Source of the DNA: Hyaloscypha bicolor E
Taxonomy: Eukaryota; Ascomycota; Leotiomycetes; Helotiales; Hyaloscyphaceae
Direction: 5' to 3'
Assembly: GCF_002865645.1 (NCBI RefSeq)
Contig: NW_020194589.1
Location: forward strand, 1,534,812 to 1,598,811
DNA length: 64,000 nt
This document shows, piece by piece, positions 37,400 to 51,560 of the stretch. Made by a program: the position numbers and the translations under genes. Positions within the stretch are counted from its first letter, which is position 1. Each line of letters opens with the position of its first letter. A model generated the notes under the pieces. That model had not been told where the DNA came from. It ran no database searches and saw only the letters and a program-made list of their open reading frames with translations.

Positions 37400-40300
37400 T
37401 TTAATTTTTTATTTATTTATACTTATTTCCTAAATACTAAAACTAATAGAAATTTTTCATTTAGAATTTAAAATAATAAAATAATTAGAATTCTTTTCTA
37501 TTAGCTAATTTAATATTTCTTTAATATACCTAAAATAAGATCTATTACTTTTAAATAGCTTTATTTCATATTTCTAAATTTATTTAAAAGTAATCCGAAT
37601 TCACTTAGCTATATTCTTATATTAAATCCGATATATTTCTCTATATTAATTAGTATTTGCCTTTAATTATTACTTAATTTCTGCCTTTATTACTAGATAT
37701 TAAAAAGGCTTATTATAGTAAATTATATTATAAATTATACTAATATATTTTAAATAAATAGCTCTTTTAAATTTTATATTATTTATAATATCTTTAAATT
37801 AATCTTTAATAAAAATAAAAAGCTTTAAATAAAAGACTTTAATAATCTTATAAGAGATTCTATTTTTATATATTTTATTCTTAATAGTAACTAGACTTAT
37901 TAGAATTATAGTAAAAGGCCTATTAAATAGTAAATTATTATTAAGCTATTCTTTAATTTCTATATTATTCGAGAATTATTATATACTTATAATTTTAGAC
38001 TTATAAATTACCTAACTAAAAGCATTTATTTATCTAGTTAAATAGACTATATTCGGAGTTTTTTCTTCTATTATCTTTAGTAAATACTTGCTTATTTCCT
38101 TTATTATTTCCGGCTTAAAATTATTAGAAATAAAAAAGTAATTAATATTTTTAAAAAACTTTTTATTAGAAATAATAGTTTTTTTATAATTTATAAGAAA
38201 AATATAACTAATATTTTTATATTCTTTACTAAAATAGAATTTATTATTTAAAGCTTTAATAATAGCCAGATCTTTAATATTACTTTTATACTAATTATAA
38301 TTAATATTTCCAGAAATATAATATCTAGCTAGCTAAAAATAAATAACTAAATAAATAAAATACTTATTTAATACCTTATAAAATCCGAGTTATATTAATA
38401 GATCTATTATTAAAAGTTAAAAGACCAAGGTAAAATAACTATTATCTAGATTTCTATATTTTATTATATTTTTTTTTCGGAAATAGAATTATAATATTTC
38501 TATTTCCTATATTAAAAGCTCTTAAATATTAAGCTTTTTAATCTATTTTAGATAATTTCTCTTATAAATATAACTATTTATATTTAGATTAGTAATATTA
38601 GACTCAGAAACAGGAACTATAATATTAAATTAGAGCTATAAATTTAAATAGAATTAATTAGAAATATAATACTTATATTTATATTCTTTAATTTCCTGGT
38701 TTTTTAAAAAGAAATCCTATATTTCTTTATTTATTCAAGTAATAAAAATATATTTCTTGCCTTTAGTAATTTTATAGATTTTAGTAACTAGCTTTAGAAT
38801 ATTTTTAATAATATAAATATCTCTAATATTAATAGAGAAAGTATTAATAAGCTATTAAATATATGTTTTATAAGAAGTTTTAAGAAACCTATTAATAATT
38901 CTATAATACTCTTATTTATAAATAGGTTCTAAAATACTATTATATTTTTTTATTAAAAATATACTTATTTTATTAAGTATTAACTTCTATTTAGCTAGTA
39001 TCTTATAGGTATACTTATTACTTTTAATTTCCCCGGATTTAATATTCTTGGTTTTCTATTTTTTAGTTCTAGATATAAATATAAAAGTTTTTTTAAATAA
39101 TATCTTTTTATTTGCTTTTTTTTATTTTCCTTTATTTACTAGCTTTATACTTAGACTAGTACTCGGATTTTCGCTATTTATTAGAAGTTTTAGGCTTAGC
39201 TTACTTTTCTTTTTTACTAGGTTCTTTTTAGCTAATTATACTAGTTTTACTAGTCTTATTAATAGAATTATTACTAGGTTATATTAAACTAGCTCTATTC
39301 TTATTAGCTAAATCTAATTAAATTAAAGCTAAAATTATAATAGGGGCCTATTTTTTAGGCTTATTATTATAAACTCTTTTAATTAGAATTCCGGAAATAT
39401 TAAAAATATATTATCTAGCCTTAAGATTATTAGCTAATAATAACTTAAAAACTAATTCTCTAGATTCCAAAATAACTTTAATATATTTAAATATTTTAGT
39501 AATATCTAATTTAGTAAATATACTAGTATTTTAATACTTTTTATTTTTAATATATTCTAAAATAGCTTTATATATTAAAGCTTTTATTTTAAAAAGAAAA
39601 TAGAACTTTTTATAAATATTTTTACTAAAATTATTATAAATATTATTAATATATTAGCCAAAAGCTTTATTATATAATATAATTCTATTTTAATTCTTAG
39701 TTTCTAGACTATTTATTATAGTCTTAATCTTATTAAGCTTTTTTTATTTGCTTTTAGTAATATCTTTAATAATATTCTCGAATTCTCTATTATTAGCTTA
39801 ATAGTTCTTTAGTTTTTCCTTAGTTAATTCTAGTCTAGTTCCGTTTCTAATAAAGGTTTTCTATTTTAAGAACTTATTATATATATTATTTAGCTTGCCT
39901 AAGATATTTGTATTAAATTCAGTAATTATAGCTATTTTTTCTAGTATTAGTAAGCTTTTTATAACTGCTCAAGTTCTTTTAATATTCTAAACTTTAATAC
40001 TATTAATTTATAGGCTTTTAATAATATTATAGCTTGCGAAAACTAGCTATTATATTTTATTAGCTTAAGAAATCTGTTTTTCGGCCATTTTGTTATTCTT
40101 AAAGAAGTTATATAAGTATTATTAGTATAATAATTATAAGTTATAAAATTAAAGATTTTTGAGATTATAAGAATTTCTTTTAAGTATTTTTCTAAAATTA
40201 AAAGTAAATTAAAATAGACTTGAATTATATAAAGATATTATATATATTCGATTTTTTTCTTTCTTTTTATTAAGAAAACAAAACTGAAATAATAATATAT

Positions 40301-43300
40301 ATAATAGGAAAAATAGATATAATAATTAAATATATTTAAAATAATATAATTAGAAATTAGAAATAATTATAAAAGATAAAATATAAATATATATATTTAA
40401 AAAAATATAATCTAGGAAATAATTAAGGTAAATTAAACTAAATAGTAATAATAGGAAAATAAAAAGATAATATAATAGAAATATAAATATAATAATAATA
40501 TCTAAAGTATTAGAATACAAAAGTAAATAATAAAAATTTTATAATATAAGTATATTTCGATTTTTTATTTATTTAGAGATATCTCTATTAACTCAAAGAA
40601 TAATATAAAAAAAGGAAAATAATATAGGAAATATATAAAAGATAAAATATATAAATATACTAAAAATATTAAAAAAGTATAAAATAAGTATTAATAGAAA
40701 AAAAGTCAAAATAATAGAATTAAGAAATAATTCAAAATAAGATATTACTTCTTTTAAAACTAATTTAAATCTCTTCTAAAAGCTAATTATATTTATTTAT
40801 TATTTATTAAAATCGAATTTATATAATAGAAAACTACTTAATTAACTAAAACTTTAAAATAATATTTATATTTATAAAAGTAATATTAAAGGCTTCGGAA
40901 GTTATAAAAAAAGAATTATAAAATAATATAAATAAGGTTTATAATACTATTATTAAGTTTTAAAATAATTAATATTAAAATTAATATAAAATATAGAAAA
41001 ATTAAATATTCTAAATTAGTATTAAAGATATAAAATTAAAAGTATTTTTCTAATTATTTAAATAATATTTAATAGTAAGAAATAGATTAATAATAAGAAT
41101 TAATAAATTATATTAGCTTTTTTTAAAGATATAATTAGTTTCTAGTAATAAATATTAGTATTATAATTAGGGAATAGGTTTTATATAAGAGAAGTTCTTT
41201 TTATATAAAAGTAAAAACATATAATATATTAATTAAACCTTAATATAAGTTTTAAATATAACTATAATTATATAAAAAAGAAAATAGATTTCTTAATATA
41301 AAATAAGCTAAATATAAAATAGGCTTTAAATAAGCAGATCTAGTTTATCTAATATCTAAAAGATTTCTAGAATTATATATTATTAAATATCTTTAGAAAT
41401 AACTATTAGATTTAATAAGGTTTTTATTTTCTTTTATAGGGCTTCTAATTCGGCTTTTTTATTTATATAAACTTTTAATTAGAAAGTTTATTTAAATATT
41501 ATAAATAAACTTATAATAGTAATTTAAGTTAAAATTAAAATCTATAAGTATTATAATTAAGCTTTAAACTAGTATAAATCGCAAGAATAGCTAGCTAAAA
41601 AGACAAATAAAGCTTCTAAAATATTTCTAATTTAATAAAAAAATATATAAAAGGCCTTCTTTTTTCTTTTTTTCTTTTTTCTATATATAGTAATTATTTA
41701 TATTATAAGAACTTTTAAGGAAATACTATAATTCGAAATCAAGAATCCGTAAAATAATTCTTTAATTTCCTATTTATTTTTATATTAAAAGAAATATTTC
41801 GTATTTAATTTCTAAAATCCAATAATAGAATCTTATATTAAAAATACTATCTAGTAATAATAATTAGATAATAATAAGAAACAAGTAATAATAAAGCTCG
41901 TCTGATTTCCAGAATATTAATCTAATAATAATATTCTCTAAAGGCTATAAATAATAATTAGAAGAAAAAAATAAAAGATATATAAAGAATTAAAAGTAAT
42001 AAGCTTTATTCTAGATTAAGAAAAGTTCCTATTATTAAATACTTTCTTCTAGTTCTTTATAAAGGAAATATATTTTACTTTTTTTAATTCTAGTAACTCT
42101 AGAATATATACTATAATATTAGTAGCTTTCTTGATTTTCTAAGTACTATTTTACTTATAGTATTTTATAACTATTTCCTTTTCTAGTTTTATATCTATCT
42201 TAAAACATTTATTTATAGATATATATTTATTATTAATTTTGTTTTTAAGAAAATATCAGAATCTATTTCTTTTAATAAACTACTTGAATTAATTCCTGGT
42301 ATATATTCTTTAGAATATAGTATTATTAAGCTTTTCTAGTATATAGTATTTTTTTTAATTAATTTATATATCTTATTTTATATAAGCCAAGCTAGTAATA
42401 TAGTAACTTTGTATTTCTTAACTTATTTTAATTTATTAGTTTAATATTATATATAAGAATTAGATTTTTTTTAGAAATAGGTTTTAAATAAATCTAGTAA
42501 ATAATATTAAATTACTTCTTTTTTTCTTAGTATTTTCTGTTTTTCTTTATTCTGGCTTCTTTAATATTTTTATTTCTTATCTATATTTATTTTATATATA
42601 TTTTTTAGAAGTATTTCTTTATTATAAACTTTATTTTATTCAAGTATTTTCTAAGTTAAAAAGCGTATTTCTATAAGTAATATAGCTTCTTTACTATAGA
42701 CTATATAAAAGAAAGTAAATTTAGTTAATTTATATATAATAATTTAATTAGTAAATAGAATATATAATAATAAATTAATCTAAGATTTCTTTTTACCTAT
42801 TATAAATATAATAAATACTTAAATAATTAGTTAATATTCTCTTTTAATTATATTATTTTCTTTAGAATTATAGGCCAAAATAATAATTTAATTAATCTCT
42901 AACTTATTAAATTCCTAAATTATTACTTCTTTAAATTCCGATTTACTATTTACTTTAAGCTATCTAAATAAATTATATCTATAAACGATTTCTTTTTAAA
43001 TAAACTTAGTAATCTTCTTACTAGTTAGGTTCTTTAAAAGTCTAGCTTTAATTTATTCTAAGAAATTATCTCTAGTAATAACTAATAAGTAATATTCTTT
43101 ATAATTTAGTAATTTAATTATATTAATTCTAAGGTAATAAAAAAATAGCTTTTATTAGATATAAAGCTTTTTTTTATCTTTTTTTATTCTTATACTAATA
43201 AACTTTATAAATACTAATATACTTTTATATATAGTTATAATAATGCTCCTAGTAATAATAACTAGCTATTAAATAAAAAGTACTTTTTTTCTAATATATC

Positions 43301-46300
43301 TAATTTTATTATATAACTCTTTAATAATAATCTCTCTTTATTCTTAATTATTAATAATAAGTTAAAATAAGTATATTTTAGATATAATTCTCTATAATAA
43401 TTAATTTCTTATATTATAATTCAAAGCTTTTCTATTTAATTTTCGAAACTCGGCTTTAGATATTTCTTCTAATCTAAAGAATATTATAGTATTATTCGGA
43501 ATAGTTATTATCTAGGGAATCTAATAAAAATATCGGCTTATTAAGTAAAATATAAGAGTTAGTATTATTATTTACTATTTTACTAAAGGTTATATATAAA
43601 AAACTATAGCTTTTATTATATAATTTCCAAATATTATTATTTTTTAATATTACTAATTCGCTTCCAGATATAATAAGGCTTTAATTATTAATCTCTAGTA
43701 ATTAGATATTATTATTTAAATATCTAGTAAAAGTTTTAGAAATCTAATTCCTTAAAATAATATTATATAACTAAATCAGAACTACTTTCTTTAACTAAAC
43801 TTTCTATTTAATAAGTATTATTCTAATAATATTAAGCTCTATTACTAACTATTTATTAATATTCTTATTATCTTTAGTATTACCTTTTTATTATAGGTAT
43901 CTCAATAACCCGTTAGTAATAGTATATTTAGTTCTTTTAATATACTTGATTTTAAAATCAAATAATTAAATTTATACTAGCTAGTAAGTAACTATAGCTT
44001 TAGGAAAATCTATAGCTGCTTTACTTAGTTATATAATAAGTATATTAGTATCTTATTTAAGAATAAAGTAAATTTTATATAGCCAGAATTATATTTTCTA
44101 TAAATACTTTATTAGCTTTTAGTATTTTCTCTTAATAGTATTATATTTCTATTTAGTATTATTTTAGATTCTAGATTTATATTATATGACTTTCTTTTTC
44201 TTTTTATTATTATATTAACTAAGAATTCTACTTTATTTATTTAGGCTAGTATTTATTACTAATATATTTATTTTCTAATCTTTTAATAAATTATAGTATA
44301 ACTTATAAAATATTAGAATAGTAATAAGCTTTTCTTAAAGAATTTATATAGTTTATATTTATTTATTATTCTAGTTTTATATTATATCTTTTCTTATTAA
44401 GAAATAAATGAGTTTAGTAATAATTATAAAGTTTTTAATCTAAATATAATAATAAATAATAATTCTAATAAATACCTTACTTTTAGTTATATTATTATAA
44501 TATTTCTATTTTAAGATCTTAGTAATTTCTAAGCTTAAAGAACTTCTTTTAAGTACTTTATAAATAAAGCTAATAATAATTATATTATTATAATAGAACT
44601 ATAATTTTTTTCTAATACTAGCTCTGGCTTATTTAATTTTATTTAAGATTATATTTAGGTTTTAAAGATATTTGAATATAAAATACTAAATACTAAATAA
44701 AATAAGTTACTTATTATAATCTATATAAGATCTCTTAATTCTAATATTATTAATAAATAATATAGTAATTTTGGGAAATAGATTCTCTAAAATAATTATA
44801 ATAATTTATATAAACTATATAATAGAATTAGTAGCTTTCTAAAATAGTATAGTTATTTTTAATAGTTTCAGAAATATTATAAATATAATTAAATCTCTAT
44901 TACGGGTATCTAATATAAATTAATTATATTCGGAAAAGAAATTAATTAAAGAAATATAAGTATATCTAGTAAATTTCTTCGAGATCTTATTAGTAAACAG
45001 GAATAGATTAGTATTTTATAGAATTACTAAATTTATTTTTATAGTAATATTAATTAGTTTATAAGTTTTAGTAACCTTTTTTATAATTAAGAATTATAAA
45101 TTTTAGTAAAATCTATTATATTTCTCAAGAACTTTATAATTTAGATATTCTAATAATATTTTTATTACTATTAATACTAGAGCTTTAGGATATAAGAAAT
45201 TCTTCTCTTATTAGGCCTTATACTTAATAGTTTTAATTAGAATAAGTAAACTAATATTCTTATAAACTTTTCCTATTTCTTTCTAATTAAATATAATTAT
45301 ATTTTCTTAATTAATTATTAATTCTTAAAATATAGCTAGCTTTTTTCTCTAGAGCTAGTTACTAATATCTAATTATTTAAAATATTCCGGAATAAGTTAT
45401 AAATCTTTTAAAATAGCTAATATCTTTAATAAAAGGTAATTCTTATATTTCCTAATATATTTCTATAAGTATTCTCTAGTTTTAGATTTCTTTAACTAGT
45501 TCAAATATTTATTAGGGCCTTCTCTAATACTATTATTAGTATTTACTAATTAAATTTTCTTATTTTTTATTTTATATATTTCTATAACTAGAAATAAACT
45601 ATAATTATTATCTTTTTTTTTAAGAGCTATAGCTATTTTTTCTAGTACTATTTTTATCTAATTTCCGGAGTTTATAACTTTTCTATTTAGCTTTTTCTTA
45701 TTTAAATATAAAGAATATTCTTTTTATCTAGTATTTTAATATACTTTTCTTAAACTCCTATATATTCCAGAATTCTTTCTAGTTTTAGGTTCTATATTTT
45801 ATAGCTTCGGAAATATATTTCTTTATTATTAGAAAATACTACTTTATTTCTTTTTTTAGAAATATCTTTATTTAATACTCTTTTTACTTTTTTTTCTATT
45901 AAATCCGGAACTATTCTTAATAATATTCTAACTAGAGCCTTTTCTATTTTAGTTTCTCTAAAAATATTATTAATTTCCTAAACTCCTGAACCCAAAATAA
46001 AAGAATTAGTAAGAAATCCTAATATCTTTCTATTTTCTCTAATATTACTACTAGTTATAATACTAGATTTTTTTAATTTTTTTTACTTTTAGTTTCTTAT
46101 TTTATATTACTTAATTCCTTAACTTTAGAAGCTTAGTACTTTTAAACTATTACTTTCTTCTATTTTCTAGTATTTTTTAAAAATAGAATAATTATAATAT
46201 AGTATATTTATAAGCTACTAATATTCGAATATTAATACTATTACTTTTAAATTAAATAATTCTATTAATATTAGATATCTGAACTAGTATTTCTAATTCC

Positions 46301-49300
46301 TTAAATATTCTATCTATTATATAAGCTATAGTTACTAGCTTTATAGATCTTCTAATATATCTAACTATATTTAATATAATAGTATTTCTTATTTATAAAA
46401 TAATAAAATAAGAAGTATTATTCTTAATTTATTAATTCTCAAATATAATAGCTAGATCTAATATTTTTAAGGTATTAATAAGTATTCTCATTTCTTTTTA
46501 AGTTTTTAGAAATAGAATAATTATTTTCTTTAGTAGTTTTATTAGAATATTATTAACTTTAGGAATTCTATACTTATTATAATTAAGAATATACTAGATT
46601 TCTAATTTGTCTTATTTATTCCTAGAAATATTAATATTTATATTCTTAGCTAAGCTATTTCTTTATTTATTATTTCTTAAAATAGTATTCTTCTAGCCTC
46701 TTATATAGAATAGCTTTTTTTCTATTCTGGCTTATTTTCGGAAAATTTCTTTAGCTATTTCTATTTCTTTTCCTTTTCTTTTTAATAAGAAACTTATTAT
46801 AATATTAATAAAAATACTATTTATAGCCAAATCTTAGTATTATTTATTAATTTCAGAACCTGAAATATTAGTAATTCTAATATAATTTCCTTTAAGATAA
46901 AGCAGCTATTTAAATTCTCTAGATATAACTTATTTATTTCTATATATAGATTCCGGCTAGCTAGTTCCCTTTTCTTTTTCTTATCTAATAAACTAGGTAT
47001 TCTTTATTAATTTCTAAATATTTTTAGATTAAGTATTTAAATTATAATTAAATTTTCTCTTTCGGATTTGGGAAATAATTTAGTTAAACTACTAGTATTT
47101 ACTAGTAAAAAAAAAGAAAATACTTTCTTATCTAGATTTAAATAATTCTTTATATTATTTTTTATTAAATTAGTAAATATATTTATAATTTATAAGCTCT
47201 TTTATTAATAGGTAATAAAATTAAAAAATATAAATATATTCTAAATTAATACTATTATTTTTATTTTTATTATAATATTTATAGCAAATTTATTCTCTCG
47301 GTTTTAGGTTTATATTATAGGCTATATTAATTTAAGTAATATTTTCTAATTATATTTAAAACCAACTTTCTCTAAAATATAGTTATTTAAACTTTTTATT
47401 TATTCTAGCTTAATTACTATAGCTATTATAGTATTTCCTATAACTTTTACTATAACTTCTAGTATTTTTTTTCTAAAGACTCGAATTATATCTATTAGGC
47501 TATTAATACTATTATATTTATTATAGTTAGCTAGATTATATAAATAGACTATAAATATTCTCTCGAATTATAATAGTAATTATATTAAGTTATTTTTATA
47601 AGTTCTTTTATGTTATAATAGTAATAAATAGTTTTTCTAGACTTTTTATTAGCTTATTAATATTATTTCTCTTATATTTACTATTTTTAATAGGTTTTAT
47701 ATAATTAGCTATAAGCTAGGTTCTTTTCTTATTTATATCTATAATAGCTTTAGGAAATATAATAGAAGGAATTAGTAAAAAGTAATTATTTTCTGGCTTG
47801 GGAATTATATTATAAACTATTATATTTAAATATTCTTATCTAAATCTAGATATATCTAGGTTATTAGTAATATTAAAATAGTATTTCTTCTTTTTATATT
47901 AATAGAATATTACTACTTTCTTATATATCTTATTATATTTATAAATAGAAATATTTATAGATTTAAAGTTTATATTCTTAAAAATATAATCTCTTATTAG
48001 AATAGATAATTCCTTTATAAATTCTCGATACTAAATTATTTTATTTTATTTTTTTCTTTTTAATATTCTATTAAATATATTAATATAAGACTTAGAAAAG
48101 ATTTCTCTATTTTGGACTTATATAATAATCTAATTAAAAAAGTTATAGCTAATTTTAAATATTTCCTAGTTATATTCTCGGAATTTCTTTAATAAGGTCT
48201 TAAAAAACTTGGTTTCCTAATAATCTTTTAAGTTATTAGTATAGTATTCTAGTATAGCCTTAATCTAATTCTTATAAATAAGAGAAATATAACAGATAAT
48301 TATTTCTCTCTTAATATTATTAGAAATATAATAGTTCTTATATATATTTATATATTATTTCAAAAATATAAAAAATATTACTTTTCTGAAACTATAATAT
48401 TTTAAGAGCTTTTATAAATAGCAGGTTTAAATCTAATACTAGTATATATTTATTCTCGGCTATATTAATCTTAATAATTTCCTCTATAATTAATTATAGA
48501 GTTTCTATATCTGAGATTTCTACTAATAAGGTTCTTAAAAAGTTAATTTCTTATTTAAATATATCTTTTAGTTTAAAAACCGGAATTTGAAAGAAACCGG
48601 TTAATAATAATAAATATGGTCGAGATTCGAGTTTTAATATTAGTAATAATAAAGTAATAGCTTTTCTAGTTTTATTTCTATTATTTATATTTTTTCTTTT
48701 ATTTTATTAGCTTAATATCTATAATATTTTTTCTTAATTTTACTAAACTAGATATATCTAATAATATTATTAAAGATAATAATAAATATAATTTTATTAA
48801 TTTTACTAATTTTTCTGACTTTTCTAAATTCTCTTTCTTTTTTTTATTTAGTATTCTTTTCTTTTTCTAGAAGCTTTTCTAGATTATTTATATAATTTCT
48901 TATTTCTAATTTCTTTTTAATTCTTATTTCCGATTTCTATTTACTATTTTATTTGAAATTAAGGATATTTCCTCTTTTAAATATCTTTTCCGGATTTAGG
49001 AATAAGCTTTTTTACTAAAACTAATATTACTTTTATTCTAATTTTTATTATAACTAAAAATAATATATAAATTAATAATATAACTTTATTTCCGAATAGT
49101 AAAATCTGTTTTTAATTAAGGTCTAACTTATACTATCTTAGTATAATATTTCTTATTTTATTTCCTTTATTTCTTTTTCTTTTATAATTAGCCTCTATTT
49201 CCTTTACTTTTATATATTATACTAATAATTATATCTTATAACTAACCTGTATTCAAGTTACTAGATATATTAGAAATTAATATAAGATACTAAAATTAAT

Positions 49301-49470
49301 ATTTATATATTCTTAATATTTTGACCTTAAGCTTAAAGTATTATAATAGCTCTTTTTTCTCCTAATTTACTAAGCTAATAATCTGCCTTATAAATACTTC
49401 TTAGAACTTTATAAAAGTATTACCTTAATTATAAAGTTTTTATTATTCCTATATTACTTATTATAAAATA

Positions 49471-49773
49471 TATAAAAGAGAAATTATAATAAAACAAAAA
49501 CCTATATAAAGTATACTAGAATATAAAATATAAATTAATAGTAAAATAATAAATTAAAAATATAAATAGTAAAGTATAAATAATATATAATATATAAAAG
49601 TTCAATTAATTAAATACTAAAAAGAAATTATTTTCTAGAATTATAAAAAAACTAGCTTTTTTATATAATTTCTGCAAGTTATATATAAAAGGCTATAGCT
49701 TTTACTATATAATTAAAACCTTAAAACCGCTAAAATAATACGATTTTTAGAGAATATAGCTTGCTATATTATA
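49471..49773 (-). repeat. 5' LTR of gypsy-2 (RIP-mutated)
   Basis: 303 bp; starts TATAAAAGAGAAATTATAAT, with a different subset of G-to-A changes from the left copy, as expected if each copy was mutated independently. Confidence 0.8.
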
Positions 49774-50630
49774 CTATACTTTTAAAATAAGAAATATAAT
49801 ATATAACTTTTATTATATTAGTAGCCTAGGTAATTCTACTATTTTTATATTACTTTAACTCTATCTAGTAAAAGAAGTCCTGGGTTTCTTTAATACTCTT
49901 TTTCTGGTAAATAGATCGTTTTCGGGTTTTTAGAGCCCTTTAAACTAAGAATACTACCAGAAATATAACGGATTCTATATTAGGTATCTAAATATCTTTA
50001 AAATAACGAATCTAAGCTTCTAGCTTTTCTAGATCCTCTCTCTATTATATTTCTACTTCTAACTTAATAATATAATAGCAAGCTACTACTAATTTCTCTA
50101 TTATTATTATCTTACTAGCTAGTTCTAGAGATATTTGAGTTCTGCTTTCTTTTCCTAATTAGGTAATATAAAGAGTACCTAACTAGGCACTTTCCTAGAT
50201 ATCTGGCTAAATTACTCTAGTAATAGTAGAGGCACTTTTTCTAGTTAATACTCTGGTTATTAATTAGTTTTATTTATTAAAAGCTTAATTATTTTATAAT
50301 AAACTATTTCCTAAAAGTTAGATTAATTAGAATATAAGGTATATAATAGTAAAGTAATATATAAGTAGTTAAGATAAGTAAACTATAGAATAATACTTAT
50401 AAGTATAACTAATTCCAAGAATTAATTCTAATAAAAAACTAATTAATACTCTTTTCTAAAGCTAGAAGTATTTCTTTATATATTCCCTAATATTTTGCTA
50501 AACCTATAAAGTACTTTATTTAACTAGGAAATGCAATTCTATATAATTCATATAATTCCGATTATAAGCTTTATTTAAAATAGGAAACTAGATCTATAAT
50601 ATCTAATACCTATTTATATATTATTATATA

Positions 50631-51030
50631 TATCTATTATATTATATATATCTATTATATTATATATATCTATTATATTATATATATCTATTATATTATA
50701 TATATCTATTATATTATATATATCTATTATATTATTATATATCTATTATATTATATATATCTATATATATTATATATATCTATTATATTATATATATCTA
50801 TTATATTATATATATCTATTATAATTATATATATCTATTATATTATATATATCTATTATATATATATATCTATTATATTATATATATCTATTATATTATA
50901 TATATCTATTATATTATAATATATCTTATTTATTATATATATCTATTATATTATATATATCTATTATATTATATATATCTATTATATTATATATATCTAT
51001 TATATTATATATATCTATTATATTATATAT
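50631..51030. repeat. 18-bp AT satellite at the right border of the island
   Basis: About 22 tandem units of TATATATCTATTATATTA, with a few short deletions and one ATAATATATCTTATT variant. It lies 530 bp left of the next gene and marks the edge of the AT-rich block. Confidence 0.85.
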
Positions 51031-51560
51031 ATAATAATTCTGGCTTTTTTTTCTTTAAAGAATTATCTTCTTTTATTATCTTTTTTATATATTTAGTCCA
51101 GAGTTAGAATTTATATATTTTATTACTCTTGTCCCTATTATATTAAGCTTATATAAATAATTATAAACTTCTTTTAATATAATATTATTTATTTATTTTA
51201 ATTAATATATTATAATAATATAAATCCTAAATAGAAGCGAGTTAAGTATTAATAGCCTTAATTAGAATACGAATTATATAGTTTATTAGTCGCGTTTAGG
51301 TAGAATTAATGGTTTATAATAAAATTAGGTGTTTTTAGTAGGGAAAAAGTAGTTTTCGCTAAAAGTCAGAAAATAAGCGCAAAACAAGCCGATCCCGCAT
51401 ACCACTGTAAGGCGAGCTAGCGAGGTTGGGTCGGATTATGAGGCGAACGTGAACTAGCGAGGTTATTCATGTGATCAGGTAGTCAGCTTAAGAATAAACC
51501 TAAGACTGATTTAAAATCGGCTTCGCTCGAAAATTTTGGTCCTCGTCTGCTAAAAGAATC

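Larger units (their letters stand above)
37097..49773 (-). mobile_element. Second Ty3/gypsy element (gypsy-2), RIP-degraded, ~12.7 kb
   Basis: Direct 303-bp LTRs lie at 37,097-37,399 and 49,471-49,773. Between them, the minus strand at 44,455-45,078 reads as a gypsy RT with stops ignored (TRYTYISLINFFSEYN, LDTRNRDL, ATNSII, then FINN in place of FLDD, and EITKILK). Coding sense is leftward, so the right LTR is 5'. No target duplication is visible (ATTAT left, CTATA right), so RIP in the flanks or two recombined elements cannot be excluded. 12.7 kb is long for this superfamily, and further insertions or extra ORFs may be hidden in 37.4-44 kb. Its gag and integrase were not located. Confidence 0.7.
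22340..51380. repeat. ~29 kb AT-rich RIP-mutated island of nested retroelements
   Basis: Base composition changes abruptly at ~22.4 kb and returns to normal at ~51.4 kb. Spot reading shows CpA and its complement TpG almost absent while CpG (often in TCCGG) persists, the classic product of RIP acting on CpA. No open frame exceeds 80 codons. Translation of the minus strand with stops ignored still gives retroelement proteins. The identified elements are listed separately. About 22.5-25.9 kb, and the 49.8-50.6 kb and 51.0-51.4 kb flanks, contain only AT-rich sequence that I cannot assign. Confidence 0.85.

Noticed and set aside
34847..39287. Short ORFs at 34847-35068 (-) and 39048-39287 (+) as genes
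   Set aside because: They are chance open frames in RIP-mutated, AT-rich DNA, rich in Phe, Leu and Ile codons, and lie inside degraded retroelements.
22340..51380. CRISPR-like or phage-like array in the AT-rich block
   Set aside because: The repeats there are LTRs, 7-, 18- and 20-bp tandem arrays without spacers. The host is a fungus and readable proteins are retroelement Pol.
22340..51380. Mitochondrial DNA insertion as the cause of the AT-rich block
   Set aside because: Minus-strand translations give gypsy and copia RT, integrase and gag motifs, and LTR comparison shows directional C-to-T/G-to-A change, so RIP explains the composition.
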